A stretch of DNA of 35,035 nucleotides from Albidovulum sp. (GTDB lineage Bacteria; Pseudomonadota; Alphaproteobacteria; Rhodobacterales; Rhodobacteraceae): NCBI GenBank assembly GCA_030837785.1, contig JAUQYA010000139.1:1-35035 (forward strand), given 5' to 3'. Each line of letters starts with the position of its first letter. Position 1 is the first letter of the stretch. This document shows positions 7,770 through 14,521 of the stretch, one piece after another. The notes beneath the pieces are model-generated. The model saw nothing but the letters and a program-made list of their open reading frames with translations. It searched no databases and was not told the origin of the DNA. Position numbers and translations under genes: made by a program.

Positions 7770-7898
7770 TTGCCCGAGGAGCGCGGCCGGCGCAAGCTGG
7801 TGCGGCGGGCGTATGCGTCGACGATCGTCGCGGCCCGGGTGGTGACGGTGCTCACGGCGGCGGCGATCTTCCTCGCCATCCGGGTGATCGCGGGGTAG
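7770..7898 (+). CDS. Possible small membrane protein (42 aa, TTG start)
   Basis: Between the methyltransferase and osmC genes is a short open frame reading LPEERGRRKLVRRAYA followed by a hydrophobic helix (VVTVLTAAAIFLAIRVI) and a stop. Virtually every codon ends in G or C, a strong coding signal at this GC level. The layout, basic N-terminus then one membrane span, is that of a small inner-membrane protein. The only upstream start is TTG at 7770 with no good ribosome site; GTG at 7800 would shorten it to the helix. It may be real, translationally coupled, or the tail of a decayed gene. Confidence 0.35.
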   Translation: MPEERGRRKLVRRAYASTIVAARVVTVLTAAAIFLAIRVIAG

Positions 7899-7908
7899 GC
7901 TGGCTCCG

Positions 7909-8376
7909 ATGGGACACGACTTCACCAGCGAGATCGTCTGGACCGGCAACCGCGGCGAGGGGACGCGGAGCTATCGCGGCTACGACCGGACCTGGGATGT
8001 GGCCGTGCCGGGCAAGGCGGTGATCCACTGTTCGAACGATCCCGCGCTGGGCGGCGATCCTTCGAAGATGAACCCCGAGGACCTGCTTCTCTCCGCGCTC
8101 TCGGCCTGCCACATGCTGTGGTATCTGCATTACGCCAGCGACGCGGGGCTGGTCGTGACCGGCTACCGCGACCGGCCGCTCGGGCGGGGCGAAAGCCTGC
8201 CGTCGGGTGCCGGGCGGTTCCTGTCGGCCGAGCTGCGGCCCGAGATCGCCGTCGCGCCGGGCACCGACCTGGCCGCGGCCGACGCGATCCACGGCCGTAT
8301 CCACGCGGTCTGCTTCATCGCCCGTTCGGTGAACTTCCCGGTGACATACGCGGCGCGCTACTTCGTGGCGGCGTGA
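7909..8376 (+). CDS. OsmC family protein (organic hydroperoxide resistance-like)
   Basis: A 155-aa protein of the OsmC/Ohr fold. The two redox cysteines expected for this fold are present: C67 in LLSALSACHML and C135 in IHAVCFIARSVNFPV. Proteins of this group reduce organic hydroperoxides with dithiols in the cytoplasm, although several subfamilies have unclear substrates. The conserved NPEDLLLSALSACH block is typical. The ribosome site is weak. It ends 6 bp from the convergent stop of the glutathione transferase gene, so the two transcripts probably overlap at their 3' ends. The two genes share a peroxide/thiol theme but are not in one operon. Confidence 0.88.
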   Translation: MGHDFTSEIVWTGNRGEGTRSYRGYDRTWDVAVPGKAVIHCSNDPALGGDPSKMNPEDLLLSALSACHMLWYLHYASDAGLVVTGYRDRPLGRGESLPSGAGRFLSAELRPEIAVAPGTDLAAADAIHGRIHAVCFIARSVNFPVTYAARYFVAA

Positions 8377-8382
8377 CCCTGC

Positions 8383-9042
8383 TCACGCCGGTTCGGCCAG
8401 CCTCTTGTCCCACATCGCCTTGAAGGCGGGCCGCGCGTGGCAGGCGGCGAGCCACTCCGCGACTGCCGGATAGGCCGCGATCAGCCCGGGTTCGGCATGG
8501 GCATAGCGCACGATCTCGGCCATGTTGATGTCGGCCACGGTGAAGCGGCCGCCGACCATGTGGCCGTGTTCGCGCAGGTGGGAGTTGAGGACCCCGAGCG
8601 GCCGGCGCAGCCGCGCCACCTCCGCCGCGATCTCGGCCTCGCCCTCGGGGGTCTTGGCGCGGCCCTCGGAATGGGCATAGAGGATGGCCAGCGCATGGGC
8701 CTCGATCGAGGTGGCGCCGTAGAGCGCCCATTGCTCCATCAGCGCGTTTTCCCGCTCGTCCGCAGGGGCGAGCGGGCCGCCTGCCTTGCGCGCGATGTAG
8801 AGGTTCATCGCAAGCGATTCCGACAGCACGAAATCACCGTCGCGCAGCACCGGCACCGCGCCCGCCGGGCTGATCGAGAGAAAGCCCGGCGACTGGGTGT
8901 TGAAGGGCGCGCTCTCGGCCGCGGGATCGGCCAGGCGATAGGCCTGGATCACCGGGACATGTTCGAATTCCAGCCCCAGTTCGGCCAGTAGCCAGAAGTT
9001 GCGCGAGGCGCGGCTGCGATAGACGCCATAGATCGTGAGCAT
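8383..9042 (-). CDS. Glutathione S-transferase family protein
   Basis: A 219-aa protein of normal GST length. The N-terminal thioredoxin-like domain (MLTIYGVYRSRASRNFWLL) is followed by the cis-proline segment SPAGAVPVL at about 59-67. LSESLAMNLYIA, the glutathione gamma-glutamyl-binding SES motif, is at about 73-84. The all-helical C-terminal domain contains FTVADINMAEIV, the N-capping box seen in GSTs. The start at 9042 is set by GGAGG just upstream; an in-frame ATG 60 bp earlier lacks one. It probably conjugates or reduces electrophiles or disulfides with glutathione in the cytoplasm. The substrate is unknown. It is divergent from ppk2. Confidence 0.9.
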   Translation of the reverse strand: MLTIYGVYRSRASRNFWLLAELGLEFEHVPVIQAYRLADPAAESAPFNTQSPGFLSISPAGAVPVLRDGDFVLSESLAMNLYIARKAGGPLAPADERENALMEQWALYGATSIEAHALAILYAHSEGRAKTPEGEAEIAAEVARLRRPLGVLNSHLREHGHMVGGRFTVADINMAEIVRYAHAEPGLIAAYPAVAEWLAACHARPAFKAMWDKRLAEPA

Positions 9043-9113
9043 GGGTTCCTCCGGATGCCGTCGGATCATCGGTAGCGCAGGCCGGCCCCGGCGAAAAGCC
9101 ACCTTGCCGAAAT

Positions 9114-9127
9114 TTGACCCCGGTCAA
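9114..9127. promoter_or_regulatory. FNR/CRP-family-type box upstream of ppk2
   Basis: TTGAC-CCCG-GTCAA is a perfect 5-4-5 palindrome of the FNR/DNR class (canonical TTGAT-N4-ATCAA). It lies 63 bp upstream of the ppk2 start and 72 bp upstream of the gst start. The position fits activation of ppk2 under low oxygen. This is a motif match only. Confidence 0.45.
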
Positions 9128-9189
9128 GGTGCCGTGCGATCTATCATGGTAAGAGACCCAGGTTTTTCAGCCAGAGGGAGAGACGCGGG

Positions 9190-10347
9190 ATGGCCGATGT
9201 TGCGGATGCCGGTGGGTTCGGGACGGACGAGGATGCGCAGGCCCAGGTCGTGGCCGAAGTCGTGGCCGAAGCCGTGGCCGAAGTGGTGGCCGAAGCCGTG
9301 GCCGAAGTGGTGGCCGAAGTCGTGGAGCCGGTGCGGGAGGCGATCGCCACGGACGCGGCGCCGACAGGCCCGCGGGCCTTTCCCGTCGTCGATGCCGACG
9401 CGATCCGCCATGCGTTCGAGACCGGCACCTACCCCTATTCGCACAAGATGGGGGTGAAGACCTACGAGGCCGAGAAGGCGAAGCTTCAGGCCGAGCTGCT
9501 GAAGGTGCAGATCTGGGCGCAGGAGACCGGGCAGAAGTTCATCATCCTCTTCGAGGGGCGCGACGCCGCCGGCAAGGGCGGCACGATCAAGCGGTTCATG
9601 GAACATCTGAACCCGCGCTTCGCCCGGGTCGTCGCGCTCAACAAGCCGTCAGATGTCGAGAAGGGGCAGTGGTTCTTCCAGCGCTACATCGAGCATCTGC
9701 CGACCGCGGGCGAGATGGTGTTCTACGACCGGTCCTGGTACAACCGCGCGGGCGTCGAACGGGTGATGGGCTTCTGTTCGCCCACCGAATACCTCGAGTT
9801 CATGCGCCAGGCCCCGGAACTGGAGCGGATGCTGGTCCGTTCCGGCATCCGGCTCTGCAAGTACTGGTTCTCGGTCACCCGCGAGGAGCAGCGCCACCGC
9901 TTCACCGCGCGCGAGACCGATCCCCTGAAGATGTGGAAGCTCTCGCCGATCGACAAGGCGTCGCTCGACAAATGGGACGACTATACCGAGGCGAAGGAGG
10001 CGATGTTCTTCTACACCGACACCGCCGACGCGCCCTGGGTGATCGTCAAGTCCGACGACAAGAAGCGCGCCCGGCTGAACTGCATGCGCCACTTCCTCGC
10101 CTCGCTCGACTATCCGGGCAAGGATCCCGCGGCGGTGCAGGCCCCCGATCCGCTGATCGTCGGGCGGGCAAGCCATGTGGTCCACGGCTCCGACCACATC
10201 TTCGGCGCTTCCCTGCATCCCGACCTCAGGCGCGGCAGCCATGCCGAAGCGGGCCGCAAGGACGTGGCCCCCCCCGAGGAGAAACCCGGCAGGCGCGCCG
10301 GTCGACCGGGCGGGAGGCGTGGCAACGGACCCGCCGCGAAGACCTGA
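9190..10347 (+). CDS. ppk2: Polyphosphate kinase 2 (PPK2) family protein
   Basis: A 385-aa protein of the PPK2 family, which transfers phosphate between polyphosphate and nucleotides, mostly making GTP or ATP from the diphosphate. The P-loop is FEGRDAAGKGG at 121-131; the Walker B/DRS motif YDRSWYNRAG follows at 179-188. The lid-region residues KYWFSVTREEQRHRF and DPLKMWKLSPID are also present. The first about 60 residues are an addition: an Ala/Val/Glu tract (19-46) coded by a 12-nt repeat. The C-terminus ends in a basic, Pro/Gly-rich tail. A good ribosome site (AGAGGGAGAG) precedes the ATG. Just downstream, in the same frame, is a second partial copy of the tail. An FNR-like box upstream suggests oxygen control. 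Confidence 0.93.
   Translation: MADVADAGGFGTDEDAQAQVVAEVVAEAVAEVVAEAVAEVVAEVVEPVREAIATDAAPTGPRAFPVVDADAIRHAFETGTYPYSHKMGVKTYEAEKAKLQAELLKVQIWAQETGQKFIILFEGRDAAGKGGTIKRFMEHLNPRFARVVALNKPSDVEKGQWFFQRYIEHLPTAGEMVFYDRSWYNRAGVERVMGFCSPTEYLEFMRQAPELERMLVRSGIRLCKYWFSVTREEQRHRFTARETDPLKMWKLSPIDKASLDKWDDYTEAKEAMFFYTDTADAPWVIVKSDDKKRARLNCMRHFLASLDYPGKDPAAVQAPDPLIVGRASHVVHGSDHIFGASLHPDLRRGSHAEAGRKDVAPPEEKPGRRAGRPGGRRGNGPAAKT
9247..9324 (+). repeat. 12-nt tandem repeat inside ppk2
   Basis: There are six units of the form GTSGTGGCCGAA or GCCGTGGCCGAA and a half unit, coding (V/A)VAE repeats. As the unit is a multiple of three, gain or loss changes the length of the N-terminal tract without breaking the frame. 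Confidence 0.9.
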
Positions 10348-10578
10348 GGGGCGTGCCGGCCGCAGCTTCGGCCGCGACGTGCCCACCGGCCATCGCCCGA
10401 CCCGCCTCTCGTCGGGCGGGCGAGCCATGAGGTGCGCGGGTCGGACCAGATCCTCGGCGCCTCGCTCCACCCCGACCTCCGGTGCGGCGACCACGCCGAT
10501 GGCGGCGGAAAGCGCGGCGGCAGGCCGGGGAAGCGGCCTGCGGACCGGCCGGCCGAGGGGCGGGCCGCCAAGGCGTGA
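10348..10578 (+). pseudogene. Remnant duplicate of the PPK2 C-terminal tail
   Basis: After the ppk2 stop the same frame stays open to a TGA at 10576. From 10399 to 10512 it encodes DPPLVGRASHEVRGSDQ..., matching ppk2 bases 10147-10260 (DPLIVGRASHVVHGSDH...). About 27 of 38 residues are identical, with no gap. A basic tail ending AAKA follows, parallel to the ppk2 ending AAKT. The copies are exactly 252 bp apart. The simplest reading is a tandem ppk2 duplicate of which all but the 3' end was deleted. It has no start codon or ribosome site of its own and would be made only by stop-codon readthrough. Confidence 0.7.
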
Positions 10579-10891
10579 TGGCGGGCGAAGGCAGTGGCGC
10601 CGCGGCCGGCCGAACATCCGCATCACCTGGACCAAGAGCGGCGGCGTGGTGACGACGAAGGTCTTCGCGCTCCACGCCGACGGGCTCGGCTCGGTCCGCG
10701 CGGTGACCGACCCGACCGGCGCGGCGGTGGAGCGCACCGCCTACCGGCCCTACGGCGAGGAGCTGGCACAGGTGCTCGCCTACGACCTGAACGGCAACAT
10801 GACCCCGGGGCCTCGACGGCAGGGCGATGGCCCGGGGCGGCGGGCGGGCGCTGGCCTGCCGGCTCTGGACCTTGCCCGCGCCCCGGCGTAA
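10579..10891 (+). pseudogene. Rhs/YD-repeat protein fragment
   Basis: The frame from about 10652 to 10814 encodes TTKVFALHADGLGSVRAVTD, followed by PTGAAVERTAYRPYGEE and LAYDLNGNMT. These are hallmarks of Rhs/YD-repeat shells (consensus HxDHLGSxRxVTD...G..VER.xYxPYGE and YDxNGNMT). In intact Rhs proteins YDxNGNxT repeats normally precede the DHLGS core; here the order is reversed, so the piece looks rearranged. The frame ends at TAA 10889, ten bases before the MATE gene, without start codon, secretion domain or toxin domain. It is most probably the debris of an Rhs toxin or wall-associated gene. Confidence 0.65.
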
Positions 10892-10900
10892 GCCTCGGGG

Positions 10901-12292
10901 ATGCGGCAGGACCGGACACCATTCGCGGCGCATCTGAAGGCGGTTCTGGCGCTTGGCCTGCCGCTTGCGGGCTCGCATCTGGCGCAGATCGCGCTTCATG
11001 TCACCGATACGGTGATGGTCGGCTGGTACGGGGTGACCGAACTTGCCGCCGTGGTGCTGGGCAGCGCCACCTTCTTCATCTTCTTCATCCTCGGCTCGGG
11101 TTTCGCGCAGGCGGTGATGCCGATGGTCGCCGTCGCGCTGGGCCGGGGCGACGAGACCCAGGTCCGGCGCGACACCAGGATGGCGCTCTGGCTTTCGGCG
11201 CTCTACGGCGTCGCGATCTATCCGGCGCTCTGGTGGTCCGGGTCGCTGCTTCTCGCGCTCGGCCAGGCGCCGGAGGTGGCGGCGCTGGCGCAGGACTATC
11301 TCAGGGTCGCGGGGGCGGGAATGGTGCCCGCGCTTCTCATCATGGGCATGAAGGGCTTCCTTTCCTCGGTGGAGCGGGCCGGGGTCGTGCTCTGGACCAC
11401 GCTGGCCGCCACTGTGGTGAACGCGGCGCTCAACTGGGCCTTCATCTTCGGCAACTGGGGCGCGCCGGAACTTGGTGTCCAGGGCTCGGCGCTGGCCAGC
11501 GTGGTGGCGCAGGTGCTGACCTTCGTCATCCTTGCCGCGGTCGCGGGCTTCGACCCGGCGCTGGCAAGGTTCCGGCTGTTCGCGCGGTTCTGGCGCCCGG
11601 ACTGGGCAGCCTTCGCGCAGGTCTGGCGGCTCGGCTGGCCGATCGGCATGACCGGCCTCTTCGAGGCGGGGATGTTCGAGACGGCGGCGCTGATGATGGG
11701 CTGGATCGGCACGAAGGAACTCGCCGCGCACGGAATCGCGCTGCAACTCGGGGCGATCTCGTTCATGGTCTACCTGGGCCTTTCGAATGCCGCCACGGTG
11801 CGCGCGGGCCGGACGGTCGGAACCGACGACACCGCGAGCCTGCGCGACGGCGCGATGGCGGCGATCGCGCTGGTGGTCGTTGTGGCGGGCGTCGTCGTCG
11901 CGGCCTTCCTGGCGATCCCGGAACTGCTCATCGGTCTCTTCCTCGATCCGGCCAATCCGGAGACGCCGGCGATCCTCGCCTACGGCGCCACGCTCCTTGC
12001 CGTCGCTGCGCTCTTCCAGCTTGCCGACGCGGCTCAGGTCATGGCGCTTGGCCTCTTGCGCGGGGTGCACGACACGCGCGGGCCGATGGTCATCGCCTCG
12101 GTCGGCTACTGGCTGATCGGCATCCCGTCGAGCTACGTGCTGGCGTTCCGCTTCGGGCTTGGCGGCGTCGGCGTCTGGATCGGCCTCGTCATCGGGCTGG
12201 TCTTCGCCGGCACGCTCCTGATGACGCGGTTCTGGCGGGGCCCCTGGCTCAGCGATAGGCCCGCAGATAGTGGTGCTCGAACGCCCGCTTGA
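10901..12292 (+). CDS. MATE family multidrug/cation efflux protein
   Basis: A 463-aa integral inner-membrane protein with about 12 hydrophobic helices in two homologous MatE halves. The N-terminal half begins LGLPLAGSHLAQIALHVTDTVMVGWYG, the standard NorM-type opening. The second half starts at about LGWPIGMTGLFEAGMFETAALMMGWIG. It would export cationic drugs or metabolites in exchange for H+ or Na+. The ribosome site is poor. Its last 44 bp overlap the convergent SQR-like gene (12249-12292) tail to tail. The Rhs and PPK2 debris lies immediately upstream, so its promoter may sit inside that degenerate DNA. The substrate is unknown. Confidence 0.92.
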   Translation: MRQDRTPFAAHLKAVLALGLPLAGSHLAQIALHVTDTVMVGWYGVTELAAVVLGSATFFIFFILGSGFAQAVMPMVAVALGRGDETQVRRDTRMALWLSALYGVAIYPALWWSGSLLLALGQAPEVAALAQDYLRVAGAGMVPALLIMGMKGFLSSVERAGVVLWTTLAATVVNAALNWAFIFGNWGAPELGVQGSALASVVAQVLTFVILAAVAGFDPALARFRLFARFWRPDWAAFAQVWRLGWPIGMTGLFEAGMFETAALMMGWIGTKELAAHGIALQLGAISFMVYLGLSNAATVRAGRTVGTDDTASLRDGAMAAIALVVVVAGVVVAAFLAIPELLIGLFLDPANPETPAILAYGATLLAVAALFQLADAAQVMALGLLRGVHDTRGPMVIASVGYWLIGIPSSYVLAFRFGLGGVGVWIGLVIGLVFAGTLLMTRFWRGPWLSDRPADSGARTPA

Positions 12293-13379
12293 GCCAGTGG
12301 AGCGGGCGCAGCGCCGGCAGCGTCAGGTTGATCCGGCCGCGGCGGAAGACGAGCATCCCCCGGTCGAGGCTGTCCATGATGCAGACAAGTTCGGCGGTGA
12401 AGGCCTTGGCGGGCGGACGGCCCTTCAGCGCCCCGGCGATGTTCGCCGCCACCGCCCTGGCCTGAAGATCGGCCTGGTGGGCCTGTTTCGGCAGCCATTC
12501 GGGGCCGGGGTAGGAGCCGGCGTCCCCGGCCACCCAGAGACCCTCGCAGCCCTCGACCCGGCAGAAGGCATCCGCCCGCACCATGCCGCCCGGCGACAGC
12601 GGCAGGTCGGTTGCGGCGAGCCATTCGGGGCCGGTCATGCCGGGCTGGAACAGGATCAGGTCGGCCGCGACCTCTCCGCCTTCGGTCACCACGCGGTCGG
12701 GCTCGATCCGTACCATCTTGTGGCCGAGATGGGTTTCGATCCCGCGCCGCTTCATCTCGGCCAGGATCGCGTCCACCGCCTTTTCGCCAAGCCGTTGGCC
12801 CGGCCGCGCGGAGGGCGAGAAGAACACCATGCGGAAGCGGTCGCGCCGGCCCTCGCGGCGCAGGAGCCGGTCGAGGATGAAGGCATATTCGAACATCGGC
12901 CCGCCGCGGATCGCGCCCGGCTCGTTCGGGTTCGTCGCCATGCCGATGGCGATGGTGCCGCCATCGAGTGCGGCAAGCCGCGCCGTCATCGCCTCGGCTG
13001 CGGCGATCCCCTCGCAGGGGATGATCGCGTGTTCGATTCCCGGCAGCTTCTTCAGGAACCGCCCGCCCGAGGCGATGACGACATGATCGGCGGCGATCGT
13101 CTCGCCGGTGTCCGTCGTGATCTGGCGCGCCCGGGCGACAAGCCCGGTGACGGAGGCTTTCAGGAACCGCACCCGGTGGCGGGCGAAGAACCGGGCAAGC
13201 GGCAGCCGCAGCGCCTTGGCCCGCCGCAGGCCGGCGGGAATCCAGATCGAGGAGGGCAGGTAGTGCAGCTCGTCGCGCGGCGAGATCACGGTGATGTCGG
13301 CGCCGACGCCGCGGCGGCGGAGGTCGCGGGCGGTGGTGAGGGCGGCGAAACCGGACCCGATGATGGCGATATGGGGCAT
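12249..13379 (-). CDS. SQR-like FAD-dependent oxidoreductase (sulfide:quinone reductase family)
   Basis: A 376-aa flavoprotein. The N-terminal dinucleotide fold is IAIIGSGFAALTTARDLRRRG (4-24), and the C-terminal FAD block is GLWVAGDAGSYPGPEWLPKQAHQADLQA (280-307), characteristic of the SQR/flavocytochrome c/NDH-2 group. A hydrophobic or amphipathic C-terminus is consistent with quinone access at the membrane. Cysteines are at 122, 273, 278 and 333. C122 and C333 lie near positions of SQR redox cysteines. The central cysteine block (usually xxCxGAPxE) reads AIRGGPMFEYAF, so that residue is missing. It may be a divergent SQR or act on another sulfur species. The ATG at 13379 has GGAG upstream and a promoter with an SqrR/BigR-like operator. 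Confidence 0.8.
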   Translation of the reverse strand: MPHIAIIGSGFAALTTARDLRRRGVGADITVISPRDELHYLPSSIWIPAGLRRAKALRLPLARFFARHRVRFLKASVTGLVARARQITTDTGETIAADHVVIASGGRFLKKLPGIEHAIIPCEGIAAAEAMTARLAALDGGTIAIGMATNPNEPGAIRGGPMFEYAFILDRLLRREGRRDRFRMVFFSPSARPGQRLGEKAVDAILAEMKRRGIETHLGHKMVRIEPDRVVTEGGEVAADLILFQPGMTGPEWLAATDLPLSPGGMVRADAFCRVEGCEGLWVAGDAGSYPGPEWLPKQAHQADLQARAVAANIAGALKGRPPAKAFTAELVCIMDSLDRGMLVFRRGRINLTLPALRPLHWLKRAFEHHYLRAYR

Positions 13380-13393
13380 GGCCGCTCCGAAAC

Positions 13394-13435
13394 ATTCGTT
13401 GTATTGAATGTATGTGGCGGGTGTGGTCCCGGCAA
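13394..13435 (-). promoter_or_regulatory. Promoter and ATTC-N8-GAAT operator of the SQR-like gene
   Basis: On the minus strand TTGCCG (13435-13430), a 17-bp spacer and TACATT (13412-13407) form a -35/-10 pair, giving a leader of roughly 20 nt. ATTC-N8-GAAT (13394-13409), within a longer ACATTC/GAATGT repeat, overlaps the -10 element. This is the sequence reported for the sulfide-responsive repressors SqrR/BigR. Repressor identity and promoter use are inferred. Confidence 0.55.
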
Positions 13436-13553
13436 GGGCGAAAGCGGGCGGTGGCGGACGATCTGCCGGACTGCGGCAGGGCACGAAGGGCGGCAGACTC
13501 CCGACGAGCCTCCCGTCTTTGCGGGCCTGACAGCGTCCGGACCCGCGCGCCGA

Positions 13554-13964
13554 TCAGCCCTTGGCTGCCGCCTCCATGCGCTCGGCCTTCCGGCGCACCA
13601 GCACGGTCCGCAGGTCGTGCATCGCCAGAAGAAGCGCGTCGGTCACCGCGTCGAGCTGGGCGTCGGTCGCCCTCGACTGCGCCCATTGCGCCGTCAGGTT
13701 CAGGTGATCCACCGCGCGGTGGATGTCGTCGATGTCGCGTCTTGCAAGCATCTCGGTCCGCGCCGCGATCCAGTCTCGGATCGCCGCCAGGTCGGCTTCG
13801 GAAAGCGTGCGGTCGCCGTGGGGCCTGATCTCGCCGTTCTTGACGTTGACGATGGCGATCTGGTCCAACTCGATCCGCCGCTGGCGGTTCTCCGTGCCGA
13901 CCCGGAACACCGCCGCGCCGCTCTCGCGGATGCGGAAGTAGTAGTCTGGCAGCGTTGGCACCAT
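13554..13964 (-). CDS. Hypothetical protein, 136 aa
   Basis: The protein starts MVPTLPDYYFRIRESGAAVF; I chose the ATG at 13964, with AAGGA about five bases upstream. A beta-rich N-terminal half (YYFRIRESGAAVFRV, IELDQIAIVNVKNGEI) is followed by a helical, charged C-terminal half. The helical part (LSEADLAAIRDWIAARTEML, LTAQWAQSRATDAQLDAVTDALLLAMHDLRTVLVRRKAER) may coil or bundle. There is no signal peptide or membrane span. Codon use is that of the host. I do not recognise the family. It lies 174 bp upstream of the SQR-like gene on the same strand, but the SQR-like gene has its own promoter in between, so they are probably separate units. Confidence 0.7.
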   Translation of the reverse strand: MVPTLPDYYFRIRESGAAVFRVGTENRQRRIELDQIAIVNVKNGEIRPHGDRTLSEADLAAIRDWIAARTEMLARRDIDDIHRAVDHLNLTAQWAQSRATDAQLDAVTDALLLAMHDLRTVLVRRKAERMEAAAKG

Positions 13965-14082
13965 CAACGTCCTTCAATCCGTGAAATTCAAGTAGAGAGC
14001 ATTTCTTTCGACCGATGCGCCAGACTCGGTCAGTTCAATTTTAGCCCACTTCAAGCTCCAGACGCTCTCCATTACTTTTCTA

Positions 14083-14481
14083 CTATGGCATGGGTGTGGT
14101 CGTCCGGCGTGGAGCCGAGAATATTACCCCTCGCACAATCGTATCCTCATCCGCCGTGATCTTGCAGATTGCGTCCAGTCGCGTTCCGGATCCAAGATTC
14201 ACTGATTTTACGACCTTCTCGATTTCGTTTTCGGTGGGTGGGTCGCAGTCCGCCCAAGCAGATTCGAACCACGGCGCCACCTCAAAAGGATAACCAAGAT
14301 ATTTTCGGTCCAGCCGCTCGTCGGGAATGTCATGGAGTATTCCTCGTAGCCCATTCTTAAATGATAGCGAAAAGGCGCCGGGAGGCATTTCCGGCCTAGT
14401 GAAATATCCAGCTCTATAGGAGTTGTAAGTCAAATAGGCAGCGCCGGCCAAGGCCAAGCTTCCAGCAATCTTCTTCCACAT
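14083..14481 (-). CDS. Hypothetical membrane-anchored protein, reduced GC
   Basis: A 132-aa protein starting MWKKIAGSLALAGAAYLTYNS. Residues 5-20 form one hydrophobic segment with a basic start, so it is either a signal anchor or an uncleaved signal peptide; there is no lipobox. The rest is soluble, acidic and without known motif (FSLSFKNGLRGILHDIPDE, YPFEVAPWFESAWADCD), ending in a Pro/Thr-rich tail. Codon third positions are much less GC-biased than in the neighbours, which suggests foreign origin or relaxed selection. GAGGCG precedes the ATG weakly. It lies between the 136-aa gene and the aspartate aminotransferase gene. The function is unknown. Confidence 0.6.
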   Translation of the reverse strand: MWKKIAGSLALAGAAYLTYNSYRAGYFTRPEMPPGAFSLSFKNGLRGILHDIPDERLDRKYLGYPFEVAPWFESAWADCDPPTENEIEKVVKSVNLGSGTRLDAICKITADEDTIVRGVIFSAPRRTTTPMP

Positions 14482-14521
14482 CTCCGACGCCTCTTTTGAT
14501 CAAGCGACTACTCCCCGCCGG

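Noticed and set aside
9247..9324. Short regular repeats considered as a CRISPR array
   Set aside because: There are no spacers; units are contiguous, in frame and coding.
12270..14159. 629-codon plus-strand frame opposite the SQR-like and 136-aa genes
   Set aside because: It is antisense to a clear flavoprotein gene and its product has no domain; typical high-GC shadow.
14261..14270. Reverse complement GGTTCGAATC looks like a tRNA T-loop
   Set aside because: The flanking bases do not form a T-stem, there is no acceptor or anticodon arm, and the string codes WFES inside the 132-aa gene.
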